Source of the DNA: Thysanoteuthis rhombus
Lineage: Eukaryota; Mollusca; Cephalopoda; Oegopsida; Thysanoteuthidae
Direction: 5' to 3'
Length of the DNA: 64,000 bases
Assembly: GCA_963457665.1 (NCBI GenBank)
Contig: OY735225.1
Span: 239,501-303,500, forward strand
Position 1 is the first letter of the stretch; each line of letters starts with the position of its first letter. The translations under genes and the position numbers were made by a program. Positions 44,765-57,719 of the stretch are shown here, piece after piece. The notes beneath the pieces were generated by a model. The model worked only from the letters and a program-made list of their open reading frames with translations, was not told the origin of the DNA and ran no database searches.

Positions 44765-45139
44765 AGTGGTATGGATTATGATACAAATATGATCAAAGGA
44801 TACGTATTGACTACCATCTTCCAGCTTTTGGGGTCCCAAGAAATGAAGCAGAATAGACTTAGATGAATGAGGTGTTATTCATATTGATTAAGAGTGTTAA
44901 AAATTGATTTTCTACCAGTAATCTGATATCTTTTTGTATATCTATATATAAGATAAATATCAATTACACCCGAATATGTTGCCGGTAAGAAAAGAACAAA
45001 ACCTCACGAGGTATCGAATAAAGTGAAACAGAGCCACATTACATGATTATTTTCCAACTACGTTCTTTTTATTCGATAACTTTGTAAGAAACTGACGAGA
45101 CCATGTTTTTTTAAGTTTTTTTTTGTTGTTTTTTTATGT
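44765..45139. other. Non-coding spacer
   Basis: Nothing recognised. Confidence 0.35.
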
Positions 45140-45300
45140 GTGGACCCGTCACAACTCAACATGAATCCCCAGAGATCACATGCAAAATCAGAACCAGCAA
45201 AATATAAGATGGCGTGACGAACTGGACAAGTTCAGAATGTGCTGGCTCCATGACGCCCGCTATAGAGGGGTCTGGCAAAACTTGTGAAAGGTATTTCCTC
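45140..45300 (+). repeat. RTE retrotransposon 3' fragment
   Basis: tccccagagatcacatgcaa, then agatggcgtgacgaactgg, then tagaggggtctggcaaaact match the RTE 3' region. Confidence 0.75.
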
Positions 45301-45304
45301 TTAA

Positions 45305-47035
45305 ACATAGAGTTAGTTTAAACATTCAAATGATTCGATCGTCCACACAAATACTATTGTAGAGAACTGATAATTGAACAAGCACAAGTTTCGTCGGTAA
45401 AAATTTTTGATTCAATGGAGGAGTGTATTTTTGTGGGAAAATGTTGTTTTTTTTTCCATCGTATTTTGACCTGTTGTGAATGAATATAACCTTCAGTTCT
45501 TCATGAATGTTTCATTTTTGAAAATCTTATCAGTTAGGCAATGGATGGTGGTGGTGGGGCTGGACGTCAGGTCACATTTTTTTTAGTTTTGCTTAGGGAA
45601 TAAAGCAGCTTTAATCTGGCCTTAGTATTATGAGACAATCACTGATCTAGAGTAAGATAGAAAAATACAAATCAATGAACAATGGATTTTCTCTAAAAAT
45701 GGTATAACAGCCGGGTGACGTAACACCTGCCAAAACCAAACCAATACAGAACTATTTCATGGAGTTGAATCTCACGATCATGAAACAGAATATCTCTAAC
45801 ACGAATACAAAGAGTTAATGGACAACAATGGGTGACGCGATAGGTTTTATCGCTAAAGTTTCGACCTGTGGAAAACAAAAGTGATATGACTAGATATCAC
45901 AAGGTAGGGATAAAAATAACAAATCTGCTTTATCAGAGACGTCATAAAAGTAAGTCACTTCCATGGTTCACAAAGAGCCATTAGTCCAACGATGTGTCCA
46001 CCAGCCGTCGTCGTGGTGGCAGAAAGAGGGAGAGAAAGAAGAGGTAGCAGTCTTTTTTTATTTCAATTGATTGCGATAAGGAAATATTCTGCATGTATCA
46101 TTTTCAATAAAAATCGTAAATGGCCATTGTTGGTGGTTTTTTGTTTTTTTGTACAAAAATGACATTCTATTATAACACCATTGGCCGTTGGTAAAAAAAT
46201 GAACGGAATAATTGCTCTTTAAATGACAACATATCCCTTAATGACATCACACCTCTTTCACCCTTCCCTCCTTTCTATCTATGTTGTTTAACATAGCTGG
46301 GACCGACCGACAGGCCAACCAACTGACCGTTCGAAAAGCGTCTTCTCTGAGATATGTGGATACATCTGACAACCTTTATTCAACATTAGGTGGTCTGCAG
46401 AATTAGCTTGCTAAAGCATCACTCTACGGTAGGATCCCATTGTACGTTGCTCTTACTGTAAATTGAATAATAGTGAGTATTTCTTCATTAAATGCTAAAT
46501 CTAAGCATTATAATGGTGTCTTTTTACGTATGCTACGTTTATGTATACATTCGATTGAAATAGTACTTGCCGTTATGCAATATTGAGCTAAAGTTGGTAA
46601 CAATGTTTTTTTATTATATGGAAAGAAAGTTTAAATACAAGCGTTATTTGATGGGTCAGTGTTTTGTGGTTGCAGCAGAATATTGCACTGACTTATGAGA
46701 CGCTGGTCAATAAGCTACCACTTACAGAAAGGAGAGCTATTATACTGAGTATTGTGAACTGTTTGACCAACTTCCGGTTGATGGATCATGAAGTCCAACG
46801 CCGAACAGTCAAACAAAGATAAATATCTTTTAGTGCAATCCTGTGTAGCAACAAAGGTTCTTTGGTCAATTGTTTTTTTTTTTCAATTAAAGGAATATTA
46901 TTTCGTACAACCACAATACTGCACATTTGTCTGGTCTTAAATTGTTTTCTTTGTCAGAATTCTTGGACTTTTAAATAAGAATCGAGAAATATTTTGATTT
47001 CTAAATTGATCTCTAAACTCTTTGTTTGCTACGTT
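45305..47035. other. Non-coding spacer
   Basis: No exon or known repeat was recognised. Minus frame 45693..45878 is unsupported. Confidence 0.35.
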
Positions 47036-47039
47036 TAAA

Positions 47040-47250
47040 ATGTAAAAAAAGATTTATTACTGGTTCGAAAACTTAAATATCAAAGGGAGATAACAAATAA
47101 TGCTGTGCCACGTCTTAAGAAATAAGTAGTTCCAGGGTTGGAGTTGCAAGCAACAACAAAAAATGATCGAATATTTTTTTCATAATTATATAATTCAAAA
47201 GAATATACACTAGCAACTAAAAAATAGAACAATATCATTCATATAATGTA
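47040..47250 (+). mobile_element. Family B element, left part only
   Basis: ttattactggttcgaaaact, then caaagggagataacaaat, then ggagttgcaagcaac, then tttcataattata follow the order of the 24064 copy. The (gtta)ggg part is deleted and the right arm is absent. Confidence 0.7.
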
Positions 47251-47274
47251 AATTATATATTATATCTTATCAAC

Positions 47275-47610
47275 CAGAAAGCATCGTCAGGGGAAGTAAT
47301 TGTACATAGATCCACCAAAAAAATTTGATAAGTTATTTCGTAACCAATTTTCCATCATTCAACGGTACTTCATTAAAATTCATAGAGAACTTGCGTAGAT
47401 ATCCTGTTGGCAGACACGATATTTTGTGTGGTTTACAAAACACTTATGAAGTGCATACATCTGCCAACGCCATTATCAGGGGGAGGTAATTGTGCATAAA
47501 TCCGCCCCCAAATTTGATCATCTGTAGTCTATTGTCCATCCCTCAACAAAATCTAATTGAAATCCATTGAGAACTTTTGGGCATATTGTATGGACAGACA
47601 TGAGCGTAAA
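47275..47610. repeat. Family C repeat, two tandem copies
   Basis: The order gtcaggggaagtaattgtac, aatttgataagttat, ttgagaacttgcg, acagacacg is repeated once (from about 47465: tcagggggaggtaattgtgc, aatttgatcatctg, ttgagaacttttgg, acagacatgagcg). No coding potential is seen. Confidence 0.7.
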
Positions 47611-47659
47611 CATATATGTATTGTGGAAAAACGACTAATATTTCCAGAAACAAAAACAA

Positions 47660-47660
<1 letters not shown>

Positions 47661-47712
<52 letters not shown>
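47661..47712. repeat. (TA)n microsatellite
   Basis: About 26 TA units. Confidence 0.95.
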
Positions 47713-47714
<2 letters not shown>

Positions 47715-47889
47715 ACTTCGTTCACACAGAAAAAGAAAATTATTTATGTTCATTTATGCTTTCTAATTGGATGTATCAAGTTTAATTCATACGATTCAGG
47801 AAAAAAATAACAAATACACGTTTAATGTTATGCTAAATGAACATCGAAAATGATATGATATTTTGGCGATAACATGTGGTTTGGGAAGC

Positions 47890-47990
47890 GCTCACAATTT
47901 CGCATATGATCTCTGGAGATCCACACGTGAGGTCCAACAGTTGTCTGATATTCTTGCAACATGACCAGCCAATCACTTCGAGAGTTTGAC
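47890..47990 (-). repeat. RTE retrotransposon fragment
   Basis: tcgcatatgatctctggaga, then ttgtctgatattcttgcaac, then atgaccagcca match the minus strand of the RTE 3' region. Confidence 0.65.
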
Positions 47991-48164
47991 ACATTTGATT
48001 CAACGACTCGGTTTATCAACCGCTAAATTGAAGTTCAAACCACGGTTTGAAACTGGATCGAATGTTCGAGACAGATCTCCAAAACAAGCCGGACCATGAT
48101 ATTTGCGAGATCACAGCGTGCCGGATCAGAGCGGTACAACCTATGGTATGCGACTGTAAAATAT

Positions 48165-48310
48165 CTCTCAATCAAGAAGAAAAAAATCCCCAAATCTACT
48201 CCTGAACCTATTGCCCGCCCATACTCAAAAATCCATTAAAATCTAGTTCGGAGATATCGAGCGGACAGACTGACTGACAGACTAAAGGGCAGACGGAAAG
48301 ACGTTGGCAT
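48165..48310. repeat. Family C repeat, partial
   Basis: ctactcctgaacctattgcc, then cggagatatcgagcggacag and actgactgacagac match the distal part of family C (compare 3995). Confidence 0.45.
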
Positions 48311-48639
48311 ATGTAATAACTTCCGCCCAAACGATGAATGAATTATGAACAGATTATTATTGTAGCCTGCCTCGTGGCTGAAATAGTTGCTTATTTCTCA
48401 TTGATGTCAGAGGTTGGTGCTCGGGTCATCAGGATTTCGGATACCAATTTCCTAGGCAGGTAGGTTCTTTTCACTTGGAAGATTGGCGGACACATTCTTC
48501 TAATTCCAATTAGGCCTTGCGTCTTACAAAGTTAGATTTGTAAATATCAAGTGCCTGGATAGAAAGTGAGTATTTTGAATGCTGATTTTTTTTGCCGATG
48601 GACTCTCTCCATTCGGAAGATCTCCGTACTCCCATTTGT

Positions 48640-49135
48640 CCGTACTTTATATGAAACCCTCAAAAGGAAAAGAAATCAAGCAAAGAATCACATTAGGTTG
48701 GCAATATTTCAATAGAGCAAGCACGACCTTCAAGAACAAGAAAAGCACTTTAGTCCTAAAAAGAAGGGTCCACAACCAGTGTATTCTCTCGATAGTCACC
48801 TATGGTGCTGAAACATGAAACCTAACCAAAAGATTGACCCACAAACTAAGAACTATGAAAAGCACACAGGAGAGAATCATGTTCATCATCACATGGAGAG
48901 ATCACAGGATAGCGCAGTATACAAGAGGAACACAATCTGAGATATCATAGGATCAATTAGAAAACTCAAATGGCAATGGGCTGGTTAGACAACTGGTGGG
49001 CATCACTACTCACAACGTTGATTCCCAGAGATCATATGCTAAATAGTAGTCGGTTAAATATAAGATGGCATGACGAACTAAAAAAGTTCAGAAAGTATTG
49101 GTTCCGGAACGTCCATGATAGGAAGCTTGCTATTG
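48640..49135 (+). repeat. RTE retrotransposon 3' fragment
   Basis: Starts at the MKPSKGKEIKQRITLGWQ block and follows the family through YGAET to ttcagaaagtattggttccg. Several stops and shifts. The RT region upstream is absent. Confidence 0.85.
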
Positions 49136-49669
49136 CTGATGAAACTAATCTTAGCAAATCACATGAACAGATTTTAACAGTCAGTGGTGTATCTCCCTAG
49201 GAGTTCGGGTGAGTGGGGTTCCCTTACTTAGTTTGTGAAGGGCAATGGCGCCCCTCACTATCTATATTCTACAAAAATTATCTATCTGTTTATCTGTTTG
49301 CACTCAGTCGGAAACGGTACAGTGTAACAATATTCACTGAATCGGTATATCACTTAAATGTGCCCCTCATTTAACCGCCTAGCTGTTGAGCATGTTCCGC
49401 ACAACGGTTCGCTACGCTTGCTTGAGCAGGCAGTTCCGTGTCCCTTAACTTCTTTTTTGGCATTAAACCACACATTACAGTCTCTCAGAGTTTTCCACTC
49501 CCTTGCATATTCCAAAGTTCATTGCTTTATGTCGCATTGACAGCTACATCAGGCTACATCACTCTTACAAAGTCTTTAGAATCTGCAGTAAAATAACGCA
49601 CGTTTCATGAAAGCGGAAAAAACAGACTTGTCCGCGAGAAAACTATTGTTCACTAATGCTATATTCAAT

Positions 49670-49825
49670 CCAGAACATTCACACACAAACACAAATACAT
49701 ACTCAAAAAGGCACCCAAACATACATGCACACTCGTGCGTGCACATACACACCCGTATGCACATCCATGCATTCACACGCGAACAGATACCGACGTACAC
49801 GCGTATCAATACACATCCATGCAAA
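49670..49825. repeat. CA-rich imperfect repeat
   Basis: Irregular ACAC-, CATA- and CACG-rich sequence. The open frames on both strands here reflect its composition. Confidence 0.7.
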
Positions 49826-49943
49826 TCACAAATAATACCCTTCGATTCCTTCCATTTTTGAATGACACTATAGTCGAGCATACCAGAAAGACAACGTGCA
49901 TTATACAATGGAAAACAAAGAATGGTTTCAGATCAGAAAGCAT

Positions 49944-50423
49944 ACCGGTCTGGTTAATCACTCAATAAAAACCGTCGCATGACGAACGTCCTTTGGCTGT
50001 GTCGGGTGATCTATTATAAAAAATTGGAAAAAAGGGGTGATTAATGGATAAGTTACTTCCCTTGCCTTTCGGTTGGTAGTGATCGGTAAAAAAAAAATAA
50101 TCTGATATTAAAAAAATGAAAAAAAAACCAAAAAAACGAACGTGAATGCTGCTGGACACAGCCTAAGCAATCGATTGAGCAAGAACACTGGAAATTGGAT
50201 CCCCACAAATAAAGGCCTATATGGGTAGGATGGGGGTCAACAAGCACCAAAAAAAAGTTTTTACTTGACATAATAAAGAGCGAATGTTGAAAATTCAAGA
50301 CTAACTCTATTGGTGCGACCGGAACGCGTGATACATACGTAGCCAACCAGCCGGCCGGGCAGCCAGACTAACTTGAAACCTGAAGAAACCTATTTTTGAC
50401 AGTTTTAGTCGATGGTTTCTAAT
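49944..50423 (-). mobile_element. Family A element, minus, near full length
   Basis: It runs from cggtctggttaatcactcaa to tagtcgatggtttctaat. Poly-A insertions have lengthened it (50090..50140). Confidence 0.78.
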
Positions 50424-50830
50424 ATCAACATAAAATATCATCTCACCTGTGTAATCAACAAAAAAAGGCAAAGAAAAAAATGTTATAGGTGACCGATTTT
50501 GTTTTTGTTTTTTAAAGTTGAGTCAGTTCTTATCTGATTTATGTTGGGCTGGGCTAAAAATGTCTCATCGTATGCATAATAGACTAGTAAGTGACACTGT
50601 TCCGTCGTAATCAGAAAATCAGTTTGAAATTGGCTTAGCAGGATTTGACCTGATGATAAATATAGCAAAATTTGATGTCCCTGACACCCTCTTATTTTGC
50701 GAACTGATATTTTTAGTCAGCTTTTCCATCATGATAGATATTCCTTGTATGAACGGGATTTTGACACCATACTTATGAAATATAGCACATAACTTGGAAC
50801 ATAATTCCAAATATCCATACATATGCAATG

Positions 50831-50876
<46 letters not shown>
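50831..50876. repeat. (TA)n microsatellite
   Basis: About 23 TA units. Confidence 0.95.
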
Positions 50877-50878
<2 letters not shown>

Positions 50879-51006
50879 TAAAGATCAAGTTAGCAATACA
50901 GAATAATATAAAGAAATGTCTGATGGATTTATTTCATAGAGTGCTCGATACATTCAACTTTATATTTGGAAAGTCAAATTGTTTTAGAGAAGAGCAGGAA
51001 ACGTGA

Positions 51007-51147
51007 TAGGATGTGGATTTGCTACACGAACAAGTTTATGTTCCTACCCTCTCCGGGCCTCATCAGTCAAATCTGATCGATCACCTGATGAGGCCCAGAG
51101 GGGGCAGAAACATAATCTTGTCAGTGTAGCGAATTCACTTCCTATAT
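51007..51147. mobile_element. Foldback element with hammerhead-like core
   Basis: The left arm (ggatgtggatttgctacacg, aacaagtttatgttcctacc, ctctccgggcctcatcag) is inverted after an 18-base loop at 51085..51144. The right arm on the plus strand reads CTGATGA (51085), a GCCC/GGGC hairpin, GAAA (51107), then AC-loop-GTC (51120). Position 11.1 is A instead of C, and helix I does not pair well, so it is at best a degenerate ribozyme. (TA)n follows at 51145. Confidence 0.75.
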
Positions 51148-51394
51148 ATATATATATACACACACATTTGTGTAATCCCTAGATTGCTGTTTCATTGTAT
51201 TACAACTGTTCTGTGTAGCTATACACTATCCAATATTCAATGTAGTACCACGAGGTAGGATCGAAACCTTCGCTTCAGACCCAGAGGCTCGCATTCCACC
51301 CCTACCCTACTGGACGGTCAGTAGGATCAAATTTAAGCGATATATTTACTTATTCACAATTCTTCATCCAACAGAGTGCTCCATTCCAGAGCTG

Positions 51395-51396
51395 AA

Positions 51397-51468
<72 letters not shown>
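51395..51468. repeat. (TA)n then (GT)n
   Basis: About 22 TA units followed by 14 GT units. Confidence 0.95.
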
Positions 51469-51470
<2 letters not shown>

Positions 51471-51689
51471 TGGTATAGACTTTGAGGTTAATCAGACAAT
51501 ATGAGAGTAAAATATCGGAAGCCTTTCAAGATGATTCTTTCAATGCTTGGCTCATACAGTCAAGAGAATAAGGTGTTACAATAAACTGGGTGATTTATAT
51601 TGTTGCTCAGTAAGTTGCAGAGTCAGGATACACATGAATACTTATCATTTATTCTCATCATATTTACATAGTGTGTATGTAACACTTTT

Positions 51690-52110
51690 TTTTTCATGAG
51701 CGGACAGATACACCACCGTCTTTACTCACTTCTCCGAGAGAGCAAGATGTGACACAAGATGGCAAGGTGTGGGGTTCCAGTTACGCAATAGAAGCAAAAA
51801 TTGCTCCAGTCCCTGCAACTACTGTCGTGAAGGCGTCAGTGCAAGCTCAGCCCATCCCTTTTGGTGCGATGGGTCAGTACTGCCTTTGGGCGTACTATGA
51901 CGCTTATATATAATCATTTTAATGATTTTGGATTTGAACGATAAGAAAAAATCAACCCATTCATGTGTCCAGTCAAATCAAAGAAAGAGGCTATATTATC
52001 AAAGATAATGATTATTGCCTTCATCAAATTGGCACTACACGGTATTTATTTGCCTTTCTGTGGGCGCAAATATGACACAAGGTCAGTTTGATGTAGAGCC
52101 GTAAAAAGTG
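51690..52110 (+). repeat. Family D repeat, one unit plus a partial
   Basis: gatgtgacacaagatggcaa, then aaaattgctccagtccctgc, then gtgaaggcgtcagtgcaagc, then ggtgcgatgggtcagtactg match the units at 14.8..16.8 kb. A second unit starts near 52045 (gggcgcaaatatgacacaag) and breaks off. Confidence 0.65.
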
Positions 52111-52210
52111 CTGCAGCTATGTATATCTGTTTACACATGCTCTATCCCTAATGTCGAGCACTCTTCACTTAGAGATAACACATCCCCCAAACAAATAAAT
52201 ACATGCGCGT

Positions 52211-52347
<137 letters not shown>

Positions 52348-52392
52348 GTTCATGTTATATCTTCAATTATAATTACTGGAACAAAACGCATT

Positions 52393-52440
52393 GACGGTTG
52401 CTGATGAGTGAATTAGGCACGAAATGTTAACATTCATAGG
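52393..52440 (+). ncRNA. Candidate hammerhead ribozyme core between (TA)n tracts
   Basis: CTGATGA at 52401 is followed by GTG-loop-CAC, then CGAAA at 52420, then an ATG-TTAA-CAT hairpin and TC. The G10.1/C11.1 pair is kept. Helix I would have only about two pairs (TG before the core with CA after the site), which is weak. The core consensus of hammerheads is known; the assignment here is by eye. (TA)n lies on both sides. Confidence 0.4.

Positions 52441-52442
<2 letters not shown>

Positions 52443-52494
<52 letters not shown>
52443..52494. repeat. (TA)n microsatellite
   Basis: About 26 TA units. Confidence 0.95.
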
Positions 52495-52497
<3 letters not shown>

Positions 52498-52792
52498 GCA
52501 TGTGTGTGTGTTTGTGTGTGTACAATACGAGCTCAAAATGAGACTGTATTTAATAATTCGCTTGTTTTTCTGAACATCCGTGACTCAGAACAACTATAAT
52601 ATAACTAATTCATATTTCGAATAATTTCAGCATTTCAACTGATATTTGAGACACTCTTAAGGAGAATAGCTGATATAACTTTCACCACCTGCTTTTTCCG
52701 CGGTGTTAGGTGAGAATAATGTTGACTAATCATTTCTCCACCCACTGCAGCTTTGGGTCAAATTGACATGAAATGAAATGTATATCTCACAA

Positions 52793-53170
52793 ATCTATCA
52801 GAAACCGTCAATAAAAACTGTCATTGAAACTAACAAAATAGGTTTCTTCAGTTTTCAAGTTAGTCCAGCTGGCTGACTATGTATGTATGTATGTATGTAT
52901 GTATGTATGTATGTATGTATGTATGTATGTATCACGTGTGCAGGTAGCAACGATGGATCAAGAGGACTGAAAATTTCAACATTTACTTCCTAGAAACTCA
53001 GAGTCACCATGAAGCACTGATTTGCTAGTGTATATCTATTTGTGTCTACCTGTTTTTTCTGAAGATTCACACATTTTTAGTGATCACTGCTCAACAAAAT
53101 GCAAGATGAGTAACTTATTCATTGATCACCCATTAAAGAGGATTCTATTGATTGCTGGTTGTTTCTAACA
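52793..53170 (+). mobile_element. Family A element with expanded (GTAT)n
   Basis: It starts atcagaaaccgtcaataaaa. The GGCTGACTATGTATG block has expanded to about 16 TATG units (52874..52932), a clear case of a microsatellite born inside a transposable element. The distal part ends near gattgctggttg. Confidence 0.75.
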
Positions 53171-53329
53171 AATGTTCTTAAACGTCTTTCAGTTCATATT
53201 TTCAACTTCCAGAACAGACCTGTAGGAGAGATATGTCTATTTAAAAATATACCCTGAGGGGCCCTCAATCTAGACGCCCACAGAAGTTTTATAAACAGTT
53301 GTTCGCCTACCTTAACGTTTTTCTTTTAA

Positions 53330-53558
53330 AAATCCTCCACGGTTTAGAATGTAAGTTTATGCTAGATTGATCTCCTAGTTTGTGTCCGTCTGTTTTTTTT
53401 AATTCACTCATTTTTAGCGATCACTGTCCAATAAAAGGTGAGAGAAGTAACTTATCCGTTGATCCCTACTTTTTCCAATCTTTTGAATTGATCACTTGCA
53501 ACATGATATGCTGCCAGAAGACGTTGGTCACATGATGATTTCTATTTAGTGACTAACC
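53330..53558 (+). mobile_element. Family A fragment (right half)
   Basis: gtaagtttatgctagattga, then ccaataaaaggtgagagaag, then gtcacatgatgatttctatt and tagtgactaacc follow the right half of family A. Its outer end fuses to a minus copy. Confidence 0.7.
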
Positions 53559-53965
53559 GACGTCTTTTGGCAGCATGCATTGGGGGGTGCTCAATTAGAA
53601 CATTAGATAGAAGGAGTGATCAATTAATAAGTTACTTCTCTCAACATTTGCTGTGCAGTCATCAGTAAAAAAAAATCTGAATTTTCAAAAAAACAAGCGT
53701 GAATGCTGCTGAACACAAAGTATATAGCCCTCCCTACCCGACGAAAAAAGGAGGATGGTTTAACATAAAGACATAAAAACGTTCTTCCTAGGCATAATAA
53801 GAGTGAAATATTCAAATGTCCAGCCCTCTAGCTCTATTGGTACGACCAGTATGCGTGATACATACATACATACATACATACATACATACATAGACAGCCA
53901 GATCAGCTTAAAAACTGAAGAAATCTGTATTGACAGTTCCAGTAACAGTTCTGGTTGACGGTTTC
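53559..53965 (-). mobile_element. Family A element, minus, tail-to-tail with the preceding copy
   Basis: gacgtcttttggcagcatgc at its outer end through ctctagctctattggtacg to agttctggttgacggtttct. It also carries an expanded (CATA)n at 53861..53890. Confidence 0.75.
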
Positions 53966-54907
53966 TATAATACAAAAGGTAATTAATTTTCAGATTTAAA
54001 TTCATTATTATTGCCTGGAACTAATCTCAATGATATTAATCGTAATAGTCGTTTGCTTCAAGTCGTGCATAGGATGCAACTTGATAAATACTTATGATAC
54101 ACAAGAAGTACTTCTAATAGAGAGAATTTGATTGTTGATGTAGAGGGAGGGGTCTATTTAGAAATGTCCCCCGGGGCACCCAATGGAGGGACACACAAAA
54201 ACCTTATAAACAGTTGTTCATGTACTGAAAAAAAAAGTCTTACGTAGGAAAACTTGAAAAATACTCTTATTTTGAACACGTAAATTTATCAGTTTATCTC
54301 AGAGTAATATTCATATTTTTTTATCTTGAATCTACTTCGAGACCAATTAATAAATTCAGATTAACTGTATCTTTTTCAACAAATTTGTCCAAAGATACAC
54401 TTTTTCCAATGTATTGACAATACACGAAACTCAGATTTAATTTTACTTATATAAATTGCACAAATGATAACTCTGCCATTGGGGTTATTTTCACCAATTA
54501 AGTGCATGACTATTTATCACAAATTATACCTTTTCATCAACTTTCACAAAACGTTACGGGCTGGAGGGCTCAAGGAACCCCAGACCACCAATCTCAAGCT
54601 ACAAGACTGGTACAGAAACAGAAGAAACATTAAAAACAAGTTACATGTGTTGCTGCCCCCCAAAAAGAACAGAGAAACAAGTTTTGATGTTTAAACGAAT
54701 CCTCATACTCATCATTTGAGGTTAATAAACATAACACCTTATTTAACATGTTTAACTCTTTACTTCCTGTGTTGTGCAATACAGTATATCGTTCTCAAGC
54801 ATTGTGCACTGGGTGCCCAACACTTGTAGCCTTGTGTTCATGAGTGGATAGAACTCATCAAAAAAAAATAGAAGTCTGTAACCAGACGTATGAATAAAGG
54901 ATTGCTG

Positions 54908-54972
<65 letters not shown>
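54908..54972. repeat. (CA)n and (TA)n microsatellite
   Basis: About 8 CA units and about 26 TA units. Confidence 0.95.
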
Positions 54973-54977
<5 letters not shown>

Positions 54978-54984
54978 CCTATCA

Positions 54985-55190
54985 TTACACGGGGTTAATA
55001 TATCAAATATATCACTCAATTTAGATGACGGAAATAGAAAAAAAAATCAAAGAAAATGGGGCTGCTACAGGAATTGTTTATTCTATTTACGTTGTCTAAA
55101 TTGAGTGATATGTAAACTGCGTGATGACGAGAGATCATTTCAAATAAATTTCTATATATTATAACGGAATTCATAATTAATTCTTTCAGA
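54985..55190. mobile_element. Foldback element, same family as 31838
   Basis: tatcactcaatttagatgac at 55010 is inverted at 55096 (gtctaaattgagtgatat). The loop has gaaaatggggctgctac, which also occurs at 20475. The right flank agagatcatttcaaataaat matches 32011. (TA)n lies on each side. Confidence 0.75.
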
Positions 55191-55202
55191 TCAAATATTT
55201 AC

Positions 55203-55205
<3 letters not shown>

Positions 55206-55261
<56 letters not shown>
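55206..55261. repeat. (TA)n microsatellite
   Basis: About 28 TA units, ending at the Penelope-like fragment. Confidence 0.95.
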
Positions 55262-55263
<2 letters not shown>

Positions 55264-55918
55264 CAGCCTACTTCCCGTAGTACTACACTTTCGCACAGCC
55301 AGCCACAATTTTGCCACGGATGCTGGTCTACTATCATTGAAAAAATAGAAAAAAAATACTCCTATTGACAAAACTAAAGTTCTTGAAAGACTCGAGGATA
55401 TGTGGATCAACAAACTCAAAACTGTTTCCCTTAATGGACTTAACACCAAACTTAGCAACCCTAATCACACAGATCTCTAATTCATAAACCTCCTACTAAC
55501 AATAACCTCACACCCACATCTAACCTCCTTTAGATACATCCAATAATGGGAACTTCAAAGTCACTCAGATCCATAGTAAACTCCACCTTAGGCAGTCATA
55601 TCACTTGTTCAAATTTTAGCCAACATATCTTTGATGATTTGTAAGGTTAAAACCTATGTAGTTCCTAAACCTCATCACCCTCTGTTTACACCATCCCTAA
55701 CATACCCGCAAAATCTAACACCACATCACTTACCCCCTACCCGGACACCTTTTGTCCTCTCCAAGATCCACTGCTGCTGCTAAACCATTGACTTCATCAC
55801 TGGCTGGACTTTCTCTCACACAACACGATGCCCCCAGCAGCCAGGATACCACTTTTTGCTCGCAAAGCAAAGCTTCTGACGATGGACTCATGTTCCACAT
55901 CAAAACTATAACCTCTAA

Positions 55919-55953
<35 letters not shown>

Positions 55954-56060
55954 GCACACACTACTGAAGATAGGAATACTTCCCGAAATATGTCTGGACC
56001 ATTAATAAAAACTTTTACAGATAAATAAACCTAACTTCCATACACTTTACTCCAGTGTCA
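55262..56060 (+). mobile_element. Penelope-like element, degraded 3' end
   Basis: The frame 55379..55480 reads VLERLEDMWINKLKTVSLNG then LNTKLSNPNHTDL and stops. The E-D-x-W-I-x-K-L-x-T...GLN ending is typical of the GIY-YIG endonuclease C-terminus of Penelope-like retroelements. A one-base shift in an A-run at about 55350 separates it from IEKIEK upstream. Downstream lies an untranslated region, (CA)n at 55922, and a hammerhead-like core at 55964..55994, as expected of the terminal repeats of these elements. Then comes tacactttactccagtgtcag. The rest of the element is missing. Confidence 0.6.
55964..55994 (+). ncRNA. Candidate hammerhead core in the Penelope-like 3' region
   Basis: CTGAAGA (55964), then GGAA-TAC-TTCC as stem II, then CGAAA (55984), then TAT-GTC with the would-be cleavage after 55994. 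Helix I has about three pairs (cta before, tgg after). Hammerheads are known in Penelope-like elements, so position and order fit. Activity is untested. Confidence 0.45.
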
Positions 56061-56066
56061 GTCTCA

Positions 56067-56565
<499 letters not shown>

Positions 56566-56589
56566 AATATTCCATACACACACCTATTC

Positions 56590-56803
56590 TAGCTTTGTTT
56601 GAATAGCTCGCATACACACACGCACACACATACACAAACACACATATGCACACATAAATTGGCACAGATACGGAGACACATAGAGAGACACACACAGACA
56701 CAGAGACAAACAGACACACACACACACATTGACACAGACACAGACACACAGACACACACAGACATACAGACAACAGACAGACACACACACACACACACAC
56801 ATA
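56590..56803. repeat. CA-rich imperfect microsatellite
   Basis: Mostly ACAC with ACAG, ACAT and GACA variants over 210 bases. Frames on both strands are artefacts. Confidence 0.92.
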
Positions 56804-57049
56804 CTTTTGTACATATGTCGGGGGTGTCTACCTGAAAGTTCCAGAATTGATCATGGAAGAAAATTACTCATCTAAACGTCTACTTTCCACCGTCTCTTTC
56901 GAAACAGTTCCCTTGTCTGCTGTTTGTGCGCTGGTTCACTAAAGCAAATAAAATCCTGCGAGACTAGTTTTCTTACTTTATGACGAGGTAACCTTCCGTC
57001 CACAGAATAATTCATTTGTTGAAAAACTGTTGAACAAAAGATGTTCCAA

Positions 57050-57496
57050 AAGCTACAAATCGTCACCAAACTGTTAACACAGGTTTCTCCAGTTTTTAAG
57101 CCGCTTTGACTAGCTGGCTTGTTATGTGTGTATGTGTGTATGTGTGTATCGCGCGAACAGGCTGCACAAATGGAGTTAGAAGGCTGAAAACTTAATCAAT
57201 CACTCCTTATTATGTTAAGAAAAACGTTTTTTACAAGCTGCCAATGTTTGTTTTTTATTGGGCGGGGGGGGGGTCAGTCTATCTTAATTTGGTCCCTAGT
57301 TTGTTTCTGGCAATATTCATGTTTGGTTTTTTCGTAGTTGAACATTCTGAATTTTCTCTAGGGATCACTGCCCAACAAAATGCGAGAAAAATGGTTTTTT
57401 CATTGATCACCTCTTTTTCCATTTTTTAAAATTTTTTCATGCTGTCAGAAGACGTTGGTCAAGTGAAGATTTGTATTGGTTGACTTCGCAGACCTG
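57050..57496 (+). mobile_element. Family A element, near full length
   Basis: From accaaactgttaacacaggt through agctggcttgttatgtgtg and tctagggatcactgcccaac to cagaagacgttggtcaag and gacttcgcagacctg. Confidence 0.75.
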
Positions 57497-57719
57497 TTAT
57501 CACTTGCTGTTAAAAAATAAAAACTCTCATTATAGTAAAACAACTTAATGGGAGTTGAACAACGTTTAAATATTTCTTTGGGGTCATGCCGTCTGGAGTT
57601 TCGAGAAGGAACATTTTTAATACTCCGATAATTCGGGTTATTACAGATGTTCACCACTTTTTAGAAGTTCGCTGTACGTCATATTTCGGCTTTTACAAAA
57701 AAAGACGTAAAGTGAATAT

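Noticed and set aside
51245-51330. Minus-strand tRNA-like string with a GGTTTCGATCC box
   Set aside because: Box B has an extra T and no acceptor stem pairs. It could be a SINE head, but no body or second copy was found.
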